Origin: Saccharothrix violaceirubra
Lineage (GTDB): Bacteria > Actinomycetota > Actinomycetes > Mycobacteriales > Pseudonocardiaceae
DNA: 64,000 nucleotides
Assembly (NCBI RefSeq): GCF_014203755.1
Contig: NZ_JACHJS010000001.1
Coordinates: 1,364,001-1,428,000, forward strand
Direction: 5' to 3'
The translations under genes were made by a program, and so were the position numbers. The notes beneath the pieces are model-generated. The model ran no database searches and was not told where the DNA came from. It saw only the letters and a program-made list of their open reading frames with translations. This document shows, one piece after another, positions 1 through 7,063 of the stretch. Numbering within the stretch: position 1 is the stretch's first letter; each line of letters starts with the position of its first letter.

Positions 1-236
1 CAGCCGCGGACCTGCCTCGAGTAGCTGACACCGGAGCGCTGCCAGTAGACGAGTTCACCCGCGCTGTTGATCTCGAGGAGCGACTGGCCGCCGTTCGTGG
101 CCGAACTCACGCCCCGCTCACGCTCGACGCCCTTGAACGTACGGTCGTTCCCCTGAGCCACACCCGGGGTCACGCCGGCGAGGGTGACCATCGCCGCGAC
201 GCCGAGTACGACCGCCATTGCACGCTTGAAACGCAT
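1..236 (-). CDS. Secreted protein, 5' part only (runs off the window edge)
   Basis: The N-terminal 78 codons are present; the gene continues beyond base 1. An ATG at 236-234 follows a purine-rich ribosome binding site (GGGGGAAG) on the minus strand. The protein opens with a basic n-region (MRFKRA), a hydrophobic core and an alanine-rich end near residue 28 (GVAQ), a typical Sec signal peptide. The mature start is polar, with a stretch reading INSAGELVYWQRSG that resembles one repeat of secreted beta-propeller lectin-like proteins (tachylectin or FG-GAP type). The family assignment is an inference from one short motif; export is well supported. Confidence 0.65.
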   Translation of the reverse strand, partial: MRFKRAMAVVLGVAAMVTLAGVTPGVAQGNDRTFKGVERERGVSSATNGGQSLLEINSAGELVYWQRSGVSYSRQVRG

Positions 237-1004
237 GGTTCAACTTCCCCCTATTGCTAGATGCGGCCATTCTGACCGGAGGATGCGCGGAACGCAACAC
301 CTTTGTGTGGTTGCTGAAACACGTGCGACGTGCCGGGCGATGAAGGAGGTGCGCATTGCTCCGCGCCGCATTGTCCGGTGTCTTGCCGAGCGCGGGCCGG
401 TCGTACGTGCGGACGTATCACCACCCGGCCGTCGGACGTTTCCCGGACGGGGTTCCGCCCGTGGGTTTGTGCCTGCGCCGATCGCGACCCGGTGTCGCCG
501 GGGTGTGAACGCGCGCCGAGTCCGCCGTGCGGGATCGGCATCCGGACCACCGTCGGAGTCGGGTACCGGTGCATGTCCGACATGACCCGTACGCATTCCG
601 TTCACCTGCTGTATTCAGTCACGGATGTAATGGGCGCGCTCTGTGTCCGACATATCCTGCCGCGTACTCGGGTGCGCCCGATGCGGGCCTGCGCCGAGCC
701 GCCATCCGGCAGGCTCGAATTGCAGTACATGGACGTGCGCACTCCGCCGAGAACGCGGCCGGGTGTCATCCTTCGCCTTCCCCCGCGTGCACTCGCTCAT
801 CGGTGGAACGGGCCCTTCGACGTGCGGTCGGGGACTCAGCCTCGGTGATGCCGGCCACCGGCCGTCCCGGCGTCGGGCCGGGTTTTCGCAGGTCACTGTG
901 CCTTGATTCACCTTTGTCGTCGTCGCGGTCACTCGGTGAGCGAGGAATAGTGCTTCGGAGAACCCGTTGCCCCGACGGAGGACCACACAGGACGGAGACC
1001 GACC
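237..1004. other. Gene-free intergenic stretch
   Basis: I find no ORF with convincing codon bias on either strand. The stretch separates the divergent secreted-protein gene from the MFS gene. It holds two copies of TGTCCGACAT (574-583 and 644-653), the first inside a perfect 13-bp inverted repeat. Promoters for both flanking genes probably lie here, but I cannot place -10/-35 boxes with confidence. Confidence 0.5.
572..584. promoter_or_regulatory. Short perfect palindrome, possible operator
   Basis: CATGTC-C-GACATG is a perfect 6+6 inverted repeat around one base. A half-conserved copy (TGTGTC-C-GACATA, 642-654) lies exactly 70 bp downstream. Two related dyads in one intergenic region suggest a dimeric regulator site, for example TetR/GntR type. 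This is inference only. Confidence 0.3.
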
Positions 1005-2324
1005 GTGCCCGTCGACCGTGCGACCAGGCAGGCGTGGCTCATCTGGGCGACTGTCGTGGCCGTCTACGTGGCGGCCCTGTTTCACCGCACCTCGCTGGGC
1101 GTCGCCAGCCTGGAGGCGGGTGAGCGGTTCGGCGTCGGGCCGGCCGCGCTGGGGACGTTCACCGTCCTCCAGATCGGGCTGTACGCCGCGATGCAGATCC
1201 CGACCGGGCTGCTCGTCGACCGCTTCGGCCCACGTCGGATGCTGGTCACCGCCGCGCTGCTGATGGGTACGGGCCAGGTGCTGTTCGCGTTGGCGCACTC
1301 GTACCCGCTCGGGTTGGCGGCACGTGCCGTCCTCGGTGTCGGCGACGCGATGACGTGGGTGAGCGTCCTCCGGGTGGCCGCCGCCCACTTCCCGCCCAAC
1401 CGGTACACCGTGGTGATGTCGTTGTCGGCTGCGCTCGGTGGTGCGGGCAACCTCGTCGCGACCGTCCCGCTCACGCTGCTGCTGGCGCACGCCGGGTGGA
1501 CGGTCACGTTTCTCATCACGGGCGCGGGTACGGCGGTGTACGCGGCCGTTGTCGCGTGGCGTGTGCGCGAGACGCCCGACGGTGTGTCGCTCCCCGAGCC
1601 GGAACGTGTGTCGCCACGCGCGGTGCTGACGCGGGTCGGCGAGGCGTGGCGGACGCCGAGCACACGGTTGGGCTTCTGGCTGCACTTCACGTCGATGGTG
1701 ACGCCCGCGGTGCTGGGCTGGTTGTGGGGCTTCCCCTACCTGGTCGAAGGCGAGGGGTTGGGACGGGCCGAGGCGTCGGCCGTGCTGAGCATGCTCGTCG
1801 TGGTGGCGATCGTGGCCGGACCGGTGATGGGCGCGGTCATCGCCCGGTATCCGGCGTCGCGCATGACGATCGTGGCCTGGTTCGTGGTCGCGGGAGTGGT
1901 GTGCTGGTCGGTGCTGTTGCTGTGGCCGGGTGGTTTCGTGCCGACGCCGCTGCTGTACGTCGTGTTCGGCGTGCTGTCCGTCGGAGCGCCGATCTCCGGT
2001 GTCGCGTTCGCGATCGTGCGCGACTACAACCCGATGCACCGTGTCGGTACCGCGACCGGTGTGGCGAATGTCGGTGGGTTCGGCGCGGTCACGATCGTCG
2101 CGCTGTCCGTCGGGGTGGTGCTCGACCTCGTCGGCGCGCGGACGGGTCCCGGGGCGTACCGGATCGCGTTCCTGCCCGCAGTGGCCGTGTTCCTGTTCGG
2201 TGCGCTGCGCATGGCCGTGTGGTGGCGTCGTGCACGGGCCGCCGTATTCGCCGCCGAGTCGCGGGGTGAGACCGTGCCCGTGCGGTTGCGTCGTCGGCGA
2301 TGGGACGTGCTCGCCGACGCATAA
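1005..2324 (+). CDS. MFS transporter
   Basis: A 439-residue integral membrane protein with about twelve hydrophobic segments in two halves. The loop after TM2 carries the major facilitator signature motif A (GLLVDRFGPRRML, residues 68-80), and a basic tail (RLRRRRW) ends the protein in the cytoplasm. Length and layout match single-component proton-coupled facilitators. Substrate cannot be read from the sequence; the family includes nitrate/nitrite-type, sugar and drug carriers. The GTG at 1005 is preceded by an ACGGAGACC ribosome binding site. The stop is 11 bases before the truB start, so the two are probably co-transcribed. Confidence 0.9.
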   Translation: MPVDRATRQAWLIWATVVAVYVAALFHRTSLGVASLEAGERFGVGPAALGTFTVLQIGLYAAMQIPTGLLVDRFGPRRMLVTAALLMGTGQVLFALAHSYPLGLAARAVLGVGDAMTWVSVLRVAAAHFPPNRYTVVMSLSAALGGAGNLVATVPLTLLLAHAGWTVTFLITGAGTAVYAAVVAWRVRETPDGVSLPEPERVSPRAVLTRVGEAWRTPSTRLGFWLHFTSMVTPAVLGWLWGFPYLVEGEGLGRAEASAVLSMLVVVAIVAGPVMGAVIARYPASRMTIVAWFVVAGVVCWSVLLLWPGGFVPTPLLYVVFGVLSVGAPISGVAFAIVRDYNPMHRVGTATGVANVGGFGAVTIVALSVGVVLDLVGARTGPGAYRIAFLPAVAVFLFGALRMAVWWRRARAAVFAAESRGETVPVRLRRRRWDVLADA

Positions 2325-2335
2325 GATGTCCGGTC

Positions 2336-3235
2336 GTGTCCGCATCTTCTCGTCCCGTTGTCCCACCCGGTCTCGTCGTTGTCGACAAGCCCGACGGCAT
2401 GACCTCGCACGACGTCGTGGCCAGGGTCCGCCGCATCCTCGGCACCCGGAAGGTGGGGCACGCGGGCACACTCGACCCGATGGCGACCGGTGTGCTCGTC
2501 CTCGGCGTCGAGCGGGCGACCAAACTCCTCGGCCACCTGGCGCTCGACAGCAAGGCGTACCTGTCCACCATCCGCCTGGGCGCTTCGACCACCACCGACG
2601 ACGCCGAGGGCGAAACCCTCGCCACCGCCGACGCCTCCGCCGTTCCGGAGGACGCCATCCGCGCGGGTGTCGCCGCCCTGACCGGCGAGATCGACCAGGT
2701 TCCCAGTGCGGTGAGCGCCGTCAAGATCGACGGCAAGCGCGCCTACGCCCGGGTCCGCGCCGGCGAGACGGTCGACATCCCCGCCCGTCCCGTGACCGTC
2801 CACCGCTTCGACATCCTCGCCATCCGCCGCGAGGGCGAGACCACCGAGTTGGACGTCATGGTCGAGTGCTCGTCCGGCACCTACGTCCGGGCCCTGGCCA
2901 GGGATCTCGGCGCGGCCCTGGGGGTGGGCGGCCACCTGGCCGCCCTCCGGCGGACCCGCGTGGGTCCGTTCGACCTCAGGGTGGCCCGCACGCTGCCCCA
3001 ACTCGAGGAGGCCCCGGGGCTCTCGCTCGATCTCGACGCCGCGGTCTCGACCGCCTTTCCCCGTCGGGAGATCGCGCCGCGGGAAGCCGTCGCGCTGTCG
3101 CACGGCCAGCGCCTCCCGGCCGGCGGTCTGACCGGCACGTACGGGGTCTTCGGCCCCGACGGTCACGTCGTCGCCTTGGCGAAGGACGAAGGCGCGGTCG
3201 CCAAGGCCCTGGTCGTCCTCACTCCCGCCGGCTGA
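2336..3235 (+). CDS. truB: tRNA pseudouridine(55) synthase TruB
   Basis: Converts U55 in the T-loop of tRNAs to pseudouridine. The 299-residue product has the TruB core: VVVDKPDGMTSHDVV near residue 15, the catalytic loop GHAGTLDP with the nucleophilic Asp at residue 47, and the later SAVKIDGKRAYARVRAGE substrate-binding segment. A C-terminal extension with a PUA-like fold (AVALSHGQRLP) is typical of actinobacterial TruB. The GTG at 2336 was chosen because upstream in-frame codons overlap the MFS gene and the family begins close to the VVDKP motif. A strong hairpin follows the stop. truB and ribF are neighbours in many actinobacteria, as here. Confidence 0.96.
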   Translation: MSASSRPVVPPGLVVVDKPDGMTSHDVVARVRRILGTRKVGHAGTLDPMATGVLVLGVERATKLLGHLALDSKAYLSTIRLGASTTTDDAEGETLATADASAVPEDAIRAGVAALTGEIDQVPSAVSAVKIDGKRAYARVRAGETVDIPARPVTVHRFDILAIRREGETTELDVMVECSSGTYVRALARDLGAALGVGGHLAALRRTRVGPFDLRVARTLPQLEEAPGLSLDLDAAVSTAFPRREIAPREAVALSHGQRLPAGGLTGTYGVFGPDGHVVALAKDEGAVAKALVVLTPAG

Positions 3236-3248
3236 CCCGCACCCGCGT

Positions 3249-3279
3249 CGCCGGCCTCGAACGGGTGTCGAGGCCGGCG
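3249..3279 (+). terminator. Terminator hairpin after truB
   Basis: A perfect 12-bp stem (CGCCGGCCTCGA and its complement) with a 7-nt loop begins 13 bases after the truB stop. It has no U-tract, as is common for actinobacterial terminators. Confidence 0.75.
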
Positions 3280-3606
3280 ACCTCGGCACGTCGGCGAACC
3301 GGACCGGTGGTCGAGTATCGCCGAGGTGGCGGGCCGTGAACGCGACGCGGTTCGGCGACCGCTCGCTCACCGGCCGTCGTCCGCCGCGACAGGAGTTATG
3401 CGTATATGCGTATCCCTGCATGTGACGTAGGGGCTGGACGTGACCGTTCCGGCACGGTGTCGCGGGGACGAGCCGCGAGCGGATACGGGAGCGGGTCGGT
3501 GGCGGAGGGCGGGCACGGTACGGATTCCGGTATCCGCACCCGGTACCGAAGACGGGTTCGGGCGGAGGTCGGGTGCGGACTCGGGTTCGGTAGACGGATG
3601 GTGTCG

Positions 3607-3908
3607 CGAGCCGGGTTACGTGCACAGGGTGGTGTGCGAAACCTGACCGCTGTCGCAGGGTTGTGGACGAAACCCGCCCGCCGTCGCGGGGTTGTCGACG
3701 AAACCTCGCCGCCGTCGCTGGGTTGTGTATGAAACTGGGTCACTGTCGCACAGCGGTGTCCGAGATCGGACCCGCGTCGCAAGGCGGGATACGAGATCGG
3801 CTTGCTGTCACAGGGACCTGTGCGTGATCGGATTGCCGTCGCGGAGCGGTGCGCGTGGGGGCGCCGTCACAGAGTGGTGCACGGGATCGGGTCACGGACA
3901 CGGTATCG
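3607..3908 (+). repeat. Degenerate 31-nt tandem repeat array, about 10 units
   Basis: Units start at 3607, 3637, 3668, 3699, 3730, 3761, 3792, 3823, 3854 and 3882. Seven consecutive units are exactly 31 nt; the edge units are 27-30 nt. The shared frame is cgaRaycgg, then a variable patch, then ccGTCGC near position 14-20, then GgG and a ttGTG-like end. Neighbouring units are more alike than distant ones: units 2-4 share cgaaacc and gggttgt, units 5-8 share atcgg. This suggests stepwise duplication and drift. The units are too divergent for a CRISPR array and there are no cas genes. Confidence 0.75.
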
Positions 3909-4075
3909 CGTGTCGGATCGGATCGCGCACACGGAAGCGGTGCACGGAAACCAGGTGTGTGCACGCCGGAACAAGCGGACCGGCAGTCCGGTCAGGGTGC
4001 GGGAGCGGGCCGCGTGGCGGTGTCGTGGCGCGGGTCGGCTGGGGTGAACCTGACACGGAGGAGTTACGTGATCAC

Positions 4076-4468
4076 GTGTCGGCGGCTTACCGTGTGCGCA
4101 TGGCGAAATGGGTGTGGCCGGTCGCCACAGGCCTGGTGACGTCGGCCACCGGAGTCGCGCTGAACCTCGCCACGGACCTCCGGGACGAGCCGGTGTCGTG
4201 GATCGCGGTCGTCGTGCTCACCGCGCTCGGGATCTGGGTGGCCAGGCGGTCGCGGTCGCATGAGATCGTGTCGCACGCGCCCGCGGTCGTGGTCGGGAGC
4301 ACGACAGTGTCGAACGACGTCCCGGGCGTCGTGAACGGGAATGCGGTCCAGGGGGTCACCGTCGGACCGGTGACGTTCAACCCCACCACCAACATCGACC
4401 AGACCGCCGTGGCGCACGACGGCGGCACGGTCCACCAAGCGGGACGGGACATCAACGGCGGCACGTAG
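4076..4468 (+). CDS. Small membrane protein with C-terminal QAGRDINGG motif
   Basis: About 130 residues. Two hydrophobic segments (roughly residues 12-32 and 40-57) are followed by a basic RRSRSHE turn and a soluble tail rich in V, N, T and G. The tail reads like short beta-strands (GNAVQGVTVGPVTFNPTT) and ends in QAGRDINGG. The ending resembles the Q-A-x-D-I-x-G repeats seen in actinobacterial proteins associated with STAND NTPases and effector domains; that likeness is from memory. The start is uncertain: GTG 4076 lies 12 nt after a GGAGGAG site, while ATG 4100 lacks a site but begins the recognisable MAKW sequence. It ends 10 bases before ribF. Function unknown. Confidence 0.6.
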   Translation: MSAAYRVRMAKWVWPVATGLVTSATGVALNLATDLRDEPVSWIAVVVLTALGIWVARRSRSHEIVSHAPAVVVGSTTVSNDVPGVVNGNAVQGVTVGPVTFNPTTNIDQTAVAHDGGTVHQAGRDINGGT

Positions 4469-4478
4469 GCTGCACACC

Positions 4479-5411
4479 GTGCAACGCTGGCGAGGACTCG
4501 ACCACCTGCCCGGCGGCTGGGGCCGCTGCGTCCTGACCATCGGGGTGTTCGACGGCATCCACCGCGGCCACCAGGCGCTCATCCGGCGCGCGGTCGACCT
4601 CGCCGGGCAGAAGGGCGTCCCGTCGGTCCTGATGACCTTCGACCCGCACCCGTCCGAAGTGGTCCGGCCGGGCAGTCACCCCGCCCAGCTGTCGAGCCTG
4701 CGGCAACGCGCCGAGCTGGTCGAGCGGCTCGGGGTGGACGTGTTCTGCGTGATCCCCTTCACCGTCGAACTCTCGCGCATGCCCGCCGACGAGTTCGTGC
4801 ACGAGATCCTCGTCGACCGCCTGCACGTGGCCGCGGTCGTGGTCGGCGAGAACTTCACCTTCGGCAGCAAGGCGGCGGGCACCGTCGAGCTGCTCCGGAC
4901 GCTGGGCAGGAGGTTCGGTTTCGTGACCGAGGGGGCGGATCTGGTGACCGACGACGGCGTGACGTACTCGTCGACGTACATCCGGGCGTGCATCGACGCG
5001 GGGGACGTCGCGGCGGCCGCGCAGGCGCTGGGGCGCCCGCACCGGCTGGAGGGCATCGTGGTGCGGGGCGACGGACGTGGTCGTGAGCTGGGGTTCCCCA
5101 CCGCGAACCTGTCGACGGCCCGATTCGCGGCCGTACCCGCCGACGGCGTGTACGCGTGCTGGTTCGTCCACTCGGACGGCCGACGGCTGCGCGCCGCCGT
5201 GTCGGTCGGCACGAACCCGACCTTCTCCGGGCGCGAACGTCGGGTGGAGGCATACGTACTGGACGTCGAGGAGGACTTCTACGGGCAGCGGGTCGCCCTG
5301 GAGTTCGTCCGACGGCTGCGGGCGATGGAGCGTTTCGACACGGTCGACGCGCTGCTCGTCCGCATGCGGGTCGACGTGGACGAGACCAGGGAGCTGCTCG
5401 GGGGTGCCTGA
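4479..5411 (+). CDS. ribF: Bifunctional riboflavin kinase / FAD synthetase
   Basis: Makes FMN from riboflavin and ATP, then FAD from FMN and ATP. The 310 residues have two domains. The N-terminal adenylyltransferase carries IGVFDGIHRGHQ (residues 21-32), a class I nucleotidyl transferase motif, and TFDPHPSEV, and later the SSTYIR switch. The C-terminal riboflavin kinase carries RGRELGFPTANL (about residues 201-212) and the acidic VEAYVLD segment. Length matches the family. The GTG at 4479 gives the expected short leader. It lies downstream of truB in the usual actinobacterial neighbourhood, here separated by the repeat region. Confidence 0.96.
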   Translation: MQRWRGLDHLPGGWGRCVLTIGVFDGIHRGHQALIRRAVDLAGQKGVPSVLMTFDPHPSEVVRPGSHPAQLSSLRQRAELVERLGVDVFCVIPFTVELSRMPADEFVHEILVDRLHVAAVVVGENFTFGSKAAGTVELLRTLGRRFGFVTEGADLVTDDGVTYSSTYIRACIDAGDVAAAAQALGRPHRLEGIVVRGDGRGRELGFPTANLSTARFAAVPADGVYACWFVHSDGRRLRAAVSVGTNPTFSGRERRVEAYVLDVEEDFYGQRVALEFVRRLRAMERFDTVDALLVRMRVDVDETRELLGGA

Positions 5412-5509
5412 CGGTACCGATTGGACCAGGTGAGTGGAACCGTCCTTGCGGTGGTCGGCGACCTGGCAAGATGCCTCCTACGTCGAGCTGGTCTAGGGGA
5501 GAGGCGCAC

Positions 5510-5989
5510 GTGGAGGACCACAAGAACGTCCAGCGCAACCTCGCGTTGCAGCGCGAGTGGTACGGGGAGCCCCTCGGCGACCGGGTGCGCCGGTTGGTGG
5601 TCGCCTTCAACGTGTCCCAGGCGCAACTCGCCGACGTGCTCGGCATCAGCGCGCCCATGCTCAGCCAGGTCATGAGCGGACGTCGGGCCAAGATCGGCAA
5701 CCCGTCCGTGCTGGCCCGGATGATCATGCTGGAGCGCAAGGTCCTCACGCCGGACGTGTCGACCGGCGCACCCGAGGCCCTCCAGCGCGCTCTCGACGAG
5801 GTGCGCGAGTCGAAGCCCACCGTGAGCCGGGACTCCCTTCCACTGGCCTCGGCCGACGACGAGGCCCGCGTGTTCGACTTCCTGCGCCGGGCCGCCGACC
5901 GGCACGAGCTGGGCCAGGCCGCGGACGTGCTCGGCGAGGACTTCCCGGCGCTGTCGGAACTGTTGCGCCGCGCGGGGAAGGGTCGTTGA
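5510..5989 (+). CDS. XRE-type helix-turn-helix DNA-binding protein
   Basis: A 159-residue cytoplasmic regulator. The N-terminal region has a lambda-repressor-like HTH at about residues 28-62 (FNVSQAQLADVLGISAPMLS), with the second helix reading ISAPMLSQVMSGRR. The C-terminal half is helical and acidic and has no enzymatic motif. The GTG at 5510 follows a GGGGAGAGG ribosome binding site at proper spacing. The stop overlaps the TTG start of the next gene, so the two form one translational unit. The target is unknown; the pairing with an RNA-ligase-like phosphoesterase is conserved in related genomes as far as I recall. Confidence 0.85.
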   Translation: MEDHKNVQRNLALQREWYGEPLGDRVRRLVVAFNVSQAQLADVLGISAPMLSQVMSGRRAKIGNPSVLARMIMLERKVLTPDVSTGAPEALQRALDEVRESKPTVSRDSLPLASADDEARVFDFLRRAADRHELGQAADVLGEDFPALSELLRRAGKGR

Positions 5990-6444
5990 ACTTCGTCACC
6001 CTGCTCTACCCGCCCGCCGAGGTCGTCACCAGGCTCGACGAGGTGCTCGCCCCGGTCCGCGCCGACCGTCCGGACCTGCGTTGGAGCGACCCGGCACGCT
6101 GGCACGTCACGCTGTGCTTCCACGGCCGTGACGACCCGGGCGGCCTGCCCGACTTCTCCGACCTGGTCCCGCCGACGATCCGGCTCGGCGACTCGGGCAC
6201 GTTCCCGCGCGTGCTGTGGATGGACGTGCACGGCCCGTTGCGTCCTCTCGCGGAACGTGCCGGCGCCCCGGAGGACTGGCGTCCACATCTGACGGTCGCC
6301 CGCGGTGCCGGTGACGCACCGTGGCCGCACCTCCCCTTCGACGGTCCCGAGTGGACGGTCGACGAGATCGTACTTGTACGCACCGGCACGCCCACCGGCT
6401 ACGAAACCGTCGTTCGGGTGCCCCTGAGCACGCCAAACGACTAA
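5986..6444 (+). CDS. 2'-5' RNA ligase family protein (2H phosphoesterase)
   Basis: A 152-residue member of the LigT/ThpR superfamily, which hydrolyses or ligates 2',3'-cyclic or 2'-5' RNA phosphates. The two signature histidine motifs are both present: HVTLCF at residues 40-45 and HLTVAR near residue 101. The length is slightly short compared with E. coli ThpR (176), mostly through loop trimming. The start is a TTG that overlaps the preceding TGA (TTGA), so translation is probably coupled to the XRE gene. Role in vivo unknown; tRNA or RNA repair is the family expectation. Confidence 0.85.
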   Translation: MNFVTLLYPPAEVVTRLDEVLAPVRADRPDLRWSDPARWHVTLCFHGRDDPGGLPDFSDLVPPTIRLGDSGTFPRVLWMDVHGPLRPLAERAGAPEDWRPHLTVARGAGDAPWPHLPFDGPEWTVDEIVLVRTGTPTGYETVVRVPLSTPND

Positions 6445-6512
6445 TGGCTGGCGACTACTGGTAGTCTCGACAGTTGGGTCTGGCTGCGGTCCGTGGCGGC
6501 CGGTACCGACTA

Positions 6513-6531
6513 CCCCGGGTTCGTCCCGGGG
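6513..6531 (+). promoter_or_regulatory. Hairpin in the rpsO leader
   Basis: CCCCGGG and CCCGGGG pair in a perfect 7-bp stem with a 5-nt loop, 40 bases before the rpsO start. S15 represses its own translation through leader structures in several bacteria, so a regulatory role is plausible. Alternatively it is a weak terminator for the upstream genes. Confidence 0.4.
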
Positions 6532-6571
6532 CCCCACGGAACGGATCACCGACAGAGGAGTTGGCCGGCCA

Positions 6572-6841
6572 GTGGCACTGACCACCGAACAGAAGAAGAC
6601 GATCCTCGCCGAGTACGGCGTCCACGACACGGACACCGGTTCGGCCGAGGCCCAGGTCGCACTGCTGAGCAAGCGGATCGCGGACCTGACCGAGCACCTG
6701 AAGAAGCACAAGCACGACCACCACTCGCGTCGTGGTCTGCTCCTGCTCGTCGGCCGTCGGCGCCGACTGCTCAACTACCTCCAGAAGGTGGACATCCAGC
6801 GCTACCGGACGCTCATCGGGCGGCTGGGCCTGCGCAGGTGA
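6572..6841 (+). CDS. rpsO: 30S ribosomal protein S15
   Basis: An 89-residue protein of exactly the family length. It carries the S15 signature region [16 protein letters not shown] and [20 protein letters not shown], which contact 16S rRNA helix 22 and the h20-h21-h22 junction, and ends in GLRR. It binds 16S rRNA early in 30S platform assembly. The GTG at 6572 is downstream of a GGAG site. As in most bacteria it sits just before pnp, but a strong hairpin separates the two. Confidence 0.98.
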   Translation: MALTTEQKKTILAEYGVHDTDTGSAEAQVALLSKRIADLTEHLKKHKHDHHSRRGLLLLVGRRRRLLNYLQKVDIQRYRTLIGRLGLRR

Positions 6842-6846
6842 GACGT

Positions 6847-6885
6847 GCCGAAGGGGAGTGGTCCACGCGACCGCTCCCCTTCGGC
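6847..6885 (+). terminator. Terminator hairpin between rpsO and pnp
   Basis: A 17-bp stem with one mismatch (GCCGAAGGGGAG... pairing with ...CTCCCCTTCGGC) and a 5-nt loop starts 5 bases after the rpsO stop. In E. coli the rpsO-pnp gap holds both a terminator and the RNase III site that controls pnp. This hairpin could serve either purpose. Confidence 0.75.
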
Positions 6886-7063
6886 GCACCGCAACAACGA
6901 CAACGAGGGACGCACGCGCGGTAGCCGGGACGACAGTTCGCCGGTCCTCGGTAGTGGCCCCCTGGCGGAGGACAACCCAGGGGACTTCGATCGAAGACCG
7001 GCCTCGTCCGAACCGCGGCCCCGCGCCCGAGCGCGCTGCGACCCGCAGACGAGGAGTTCGCAC

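Larger units (their letters stand above)
3236..4075. other. Intergenic stretch rich in degenerate repeats
   Basis: About 840 bases with no credible gene. It contains the truB terminator, a one-mismatch copy of the CGGACC-N3-GGTCCG palindrome (3300-3314), a direct repeat ATGCGTAT-ATGCGTAT (3398-3413) and a degenerate tandem array with a 31-nt period (3607-3908). Short ORFs across the region have no codon bias and are judged spurious. Confidence 0.6.

Noticed and set aside
615..2471. A 618-codon minus-strand open frame over the MFS gene
   Set aside because: It is antisense to a clear transporter gene and rich in Arg, His and Gln, the usual artefact of GC-rich codon bias on the opposite strand.
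3406..3732. Plus-strand frame of 108 codons in the truB downstream region
   Set aside because: No codon bias, passes through the 31-nt repeats, and the amino-acid repeats merely mirror the DNA repeats.
3607..3908. CRISPR array
   Set aside because: Units are contiguous, with no distinct spacers, and diverge too much between copies. No cas genes are present.
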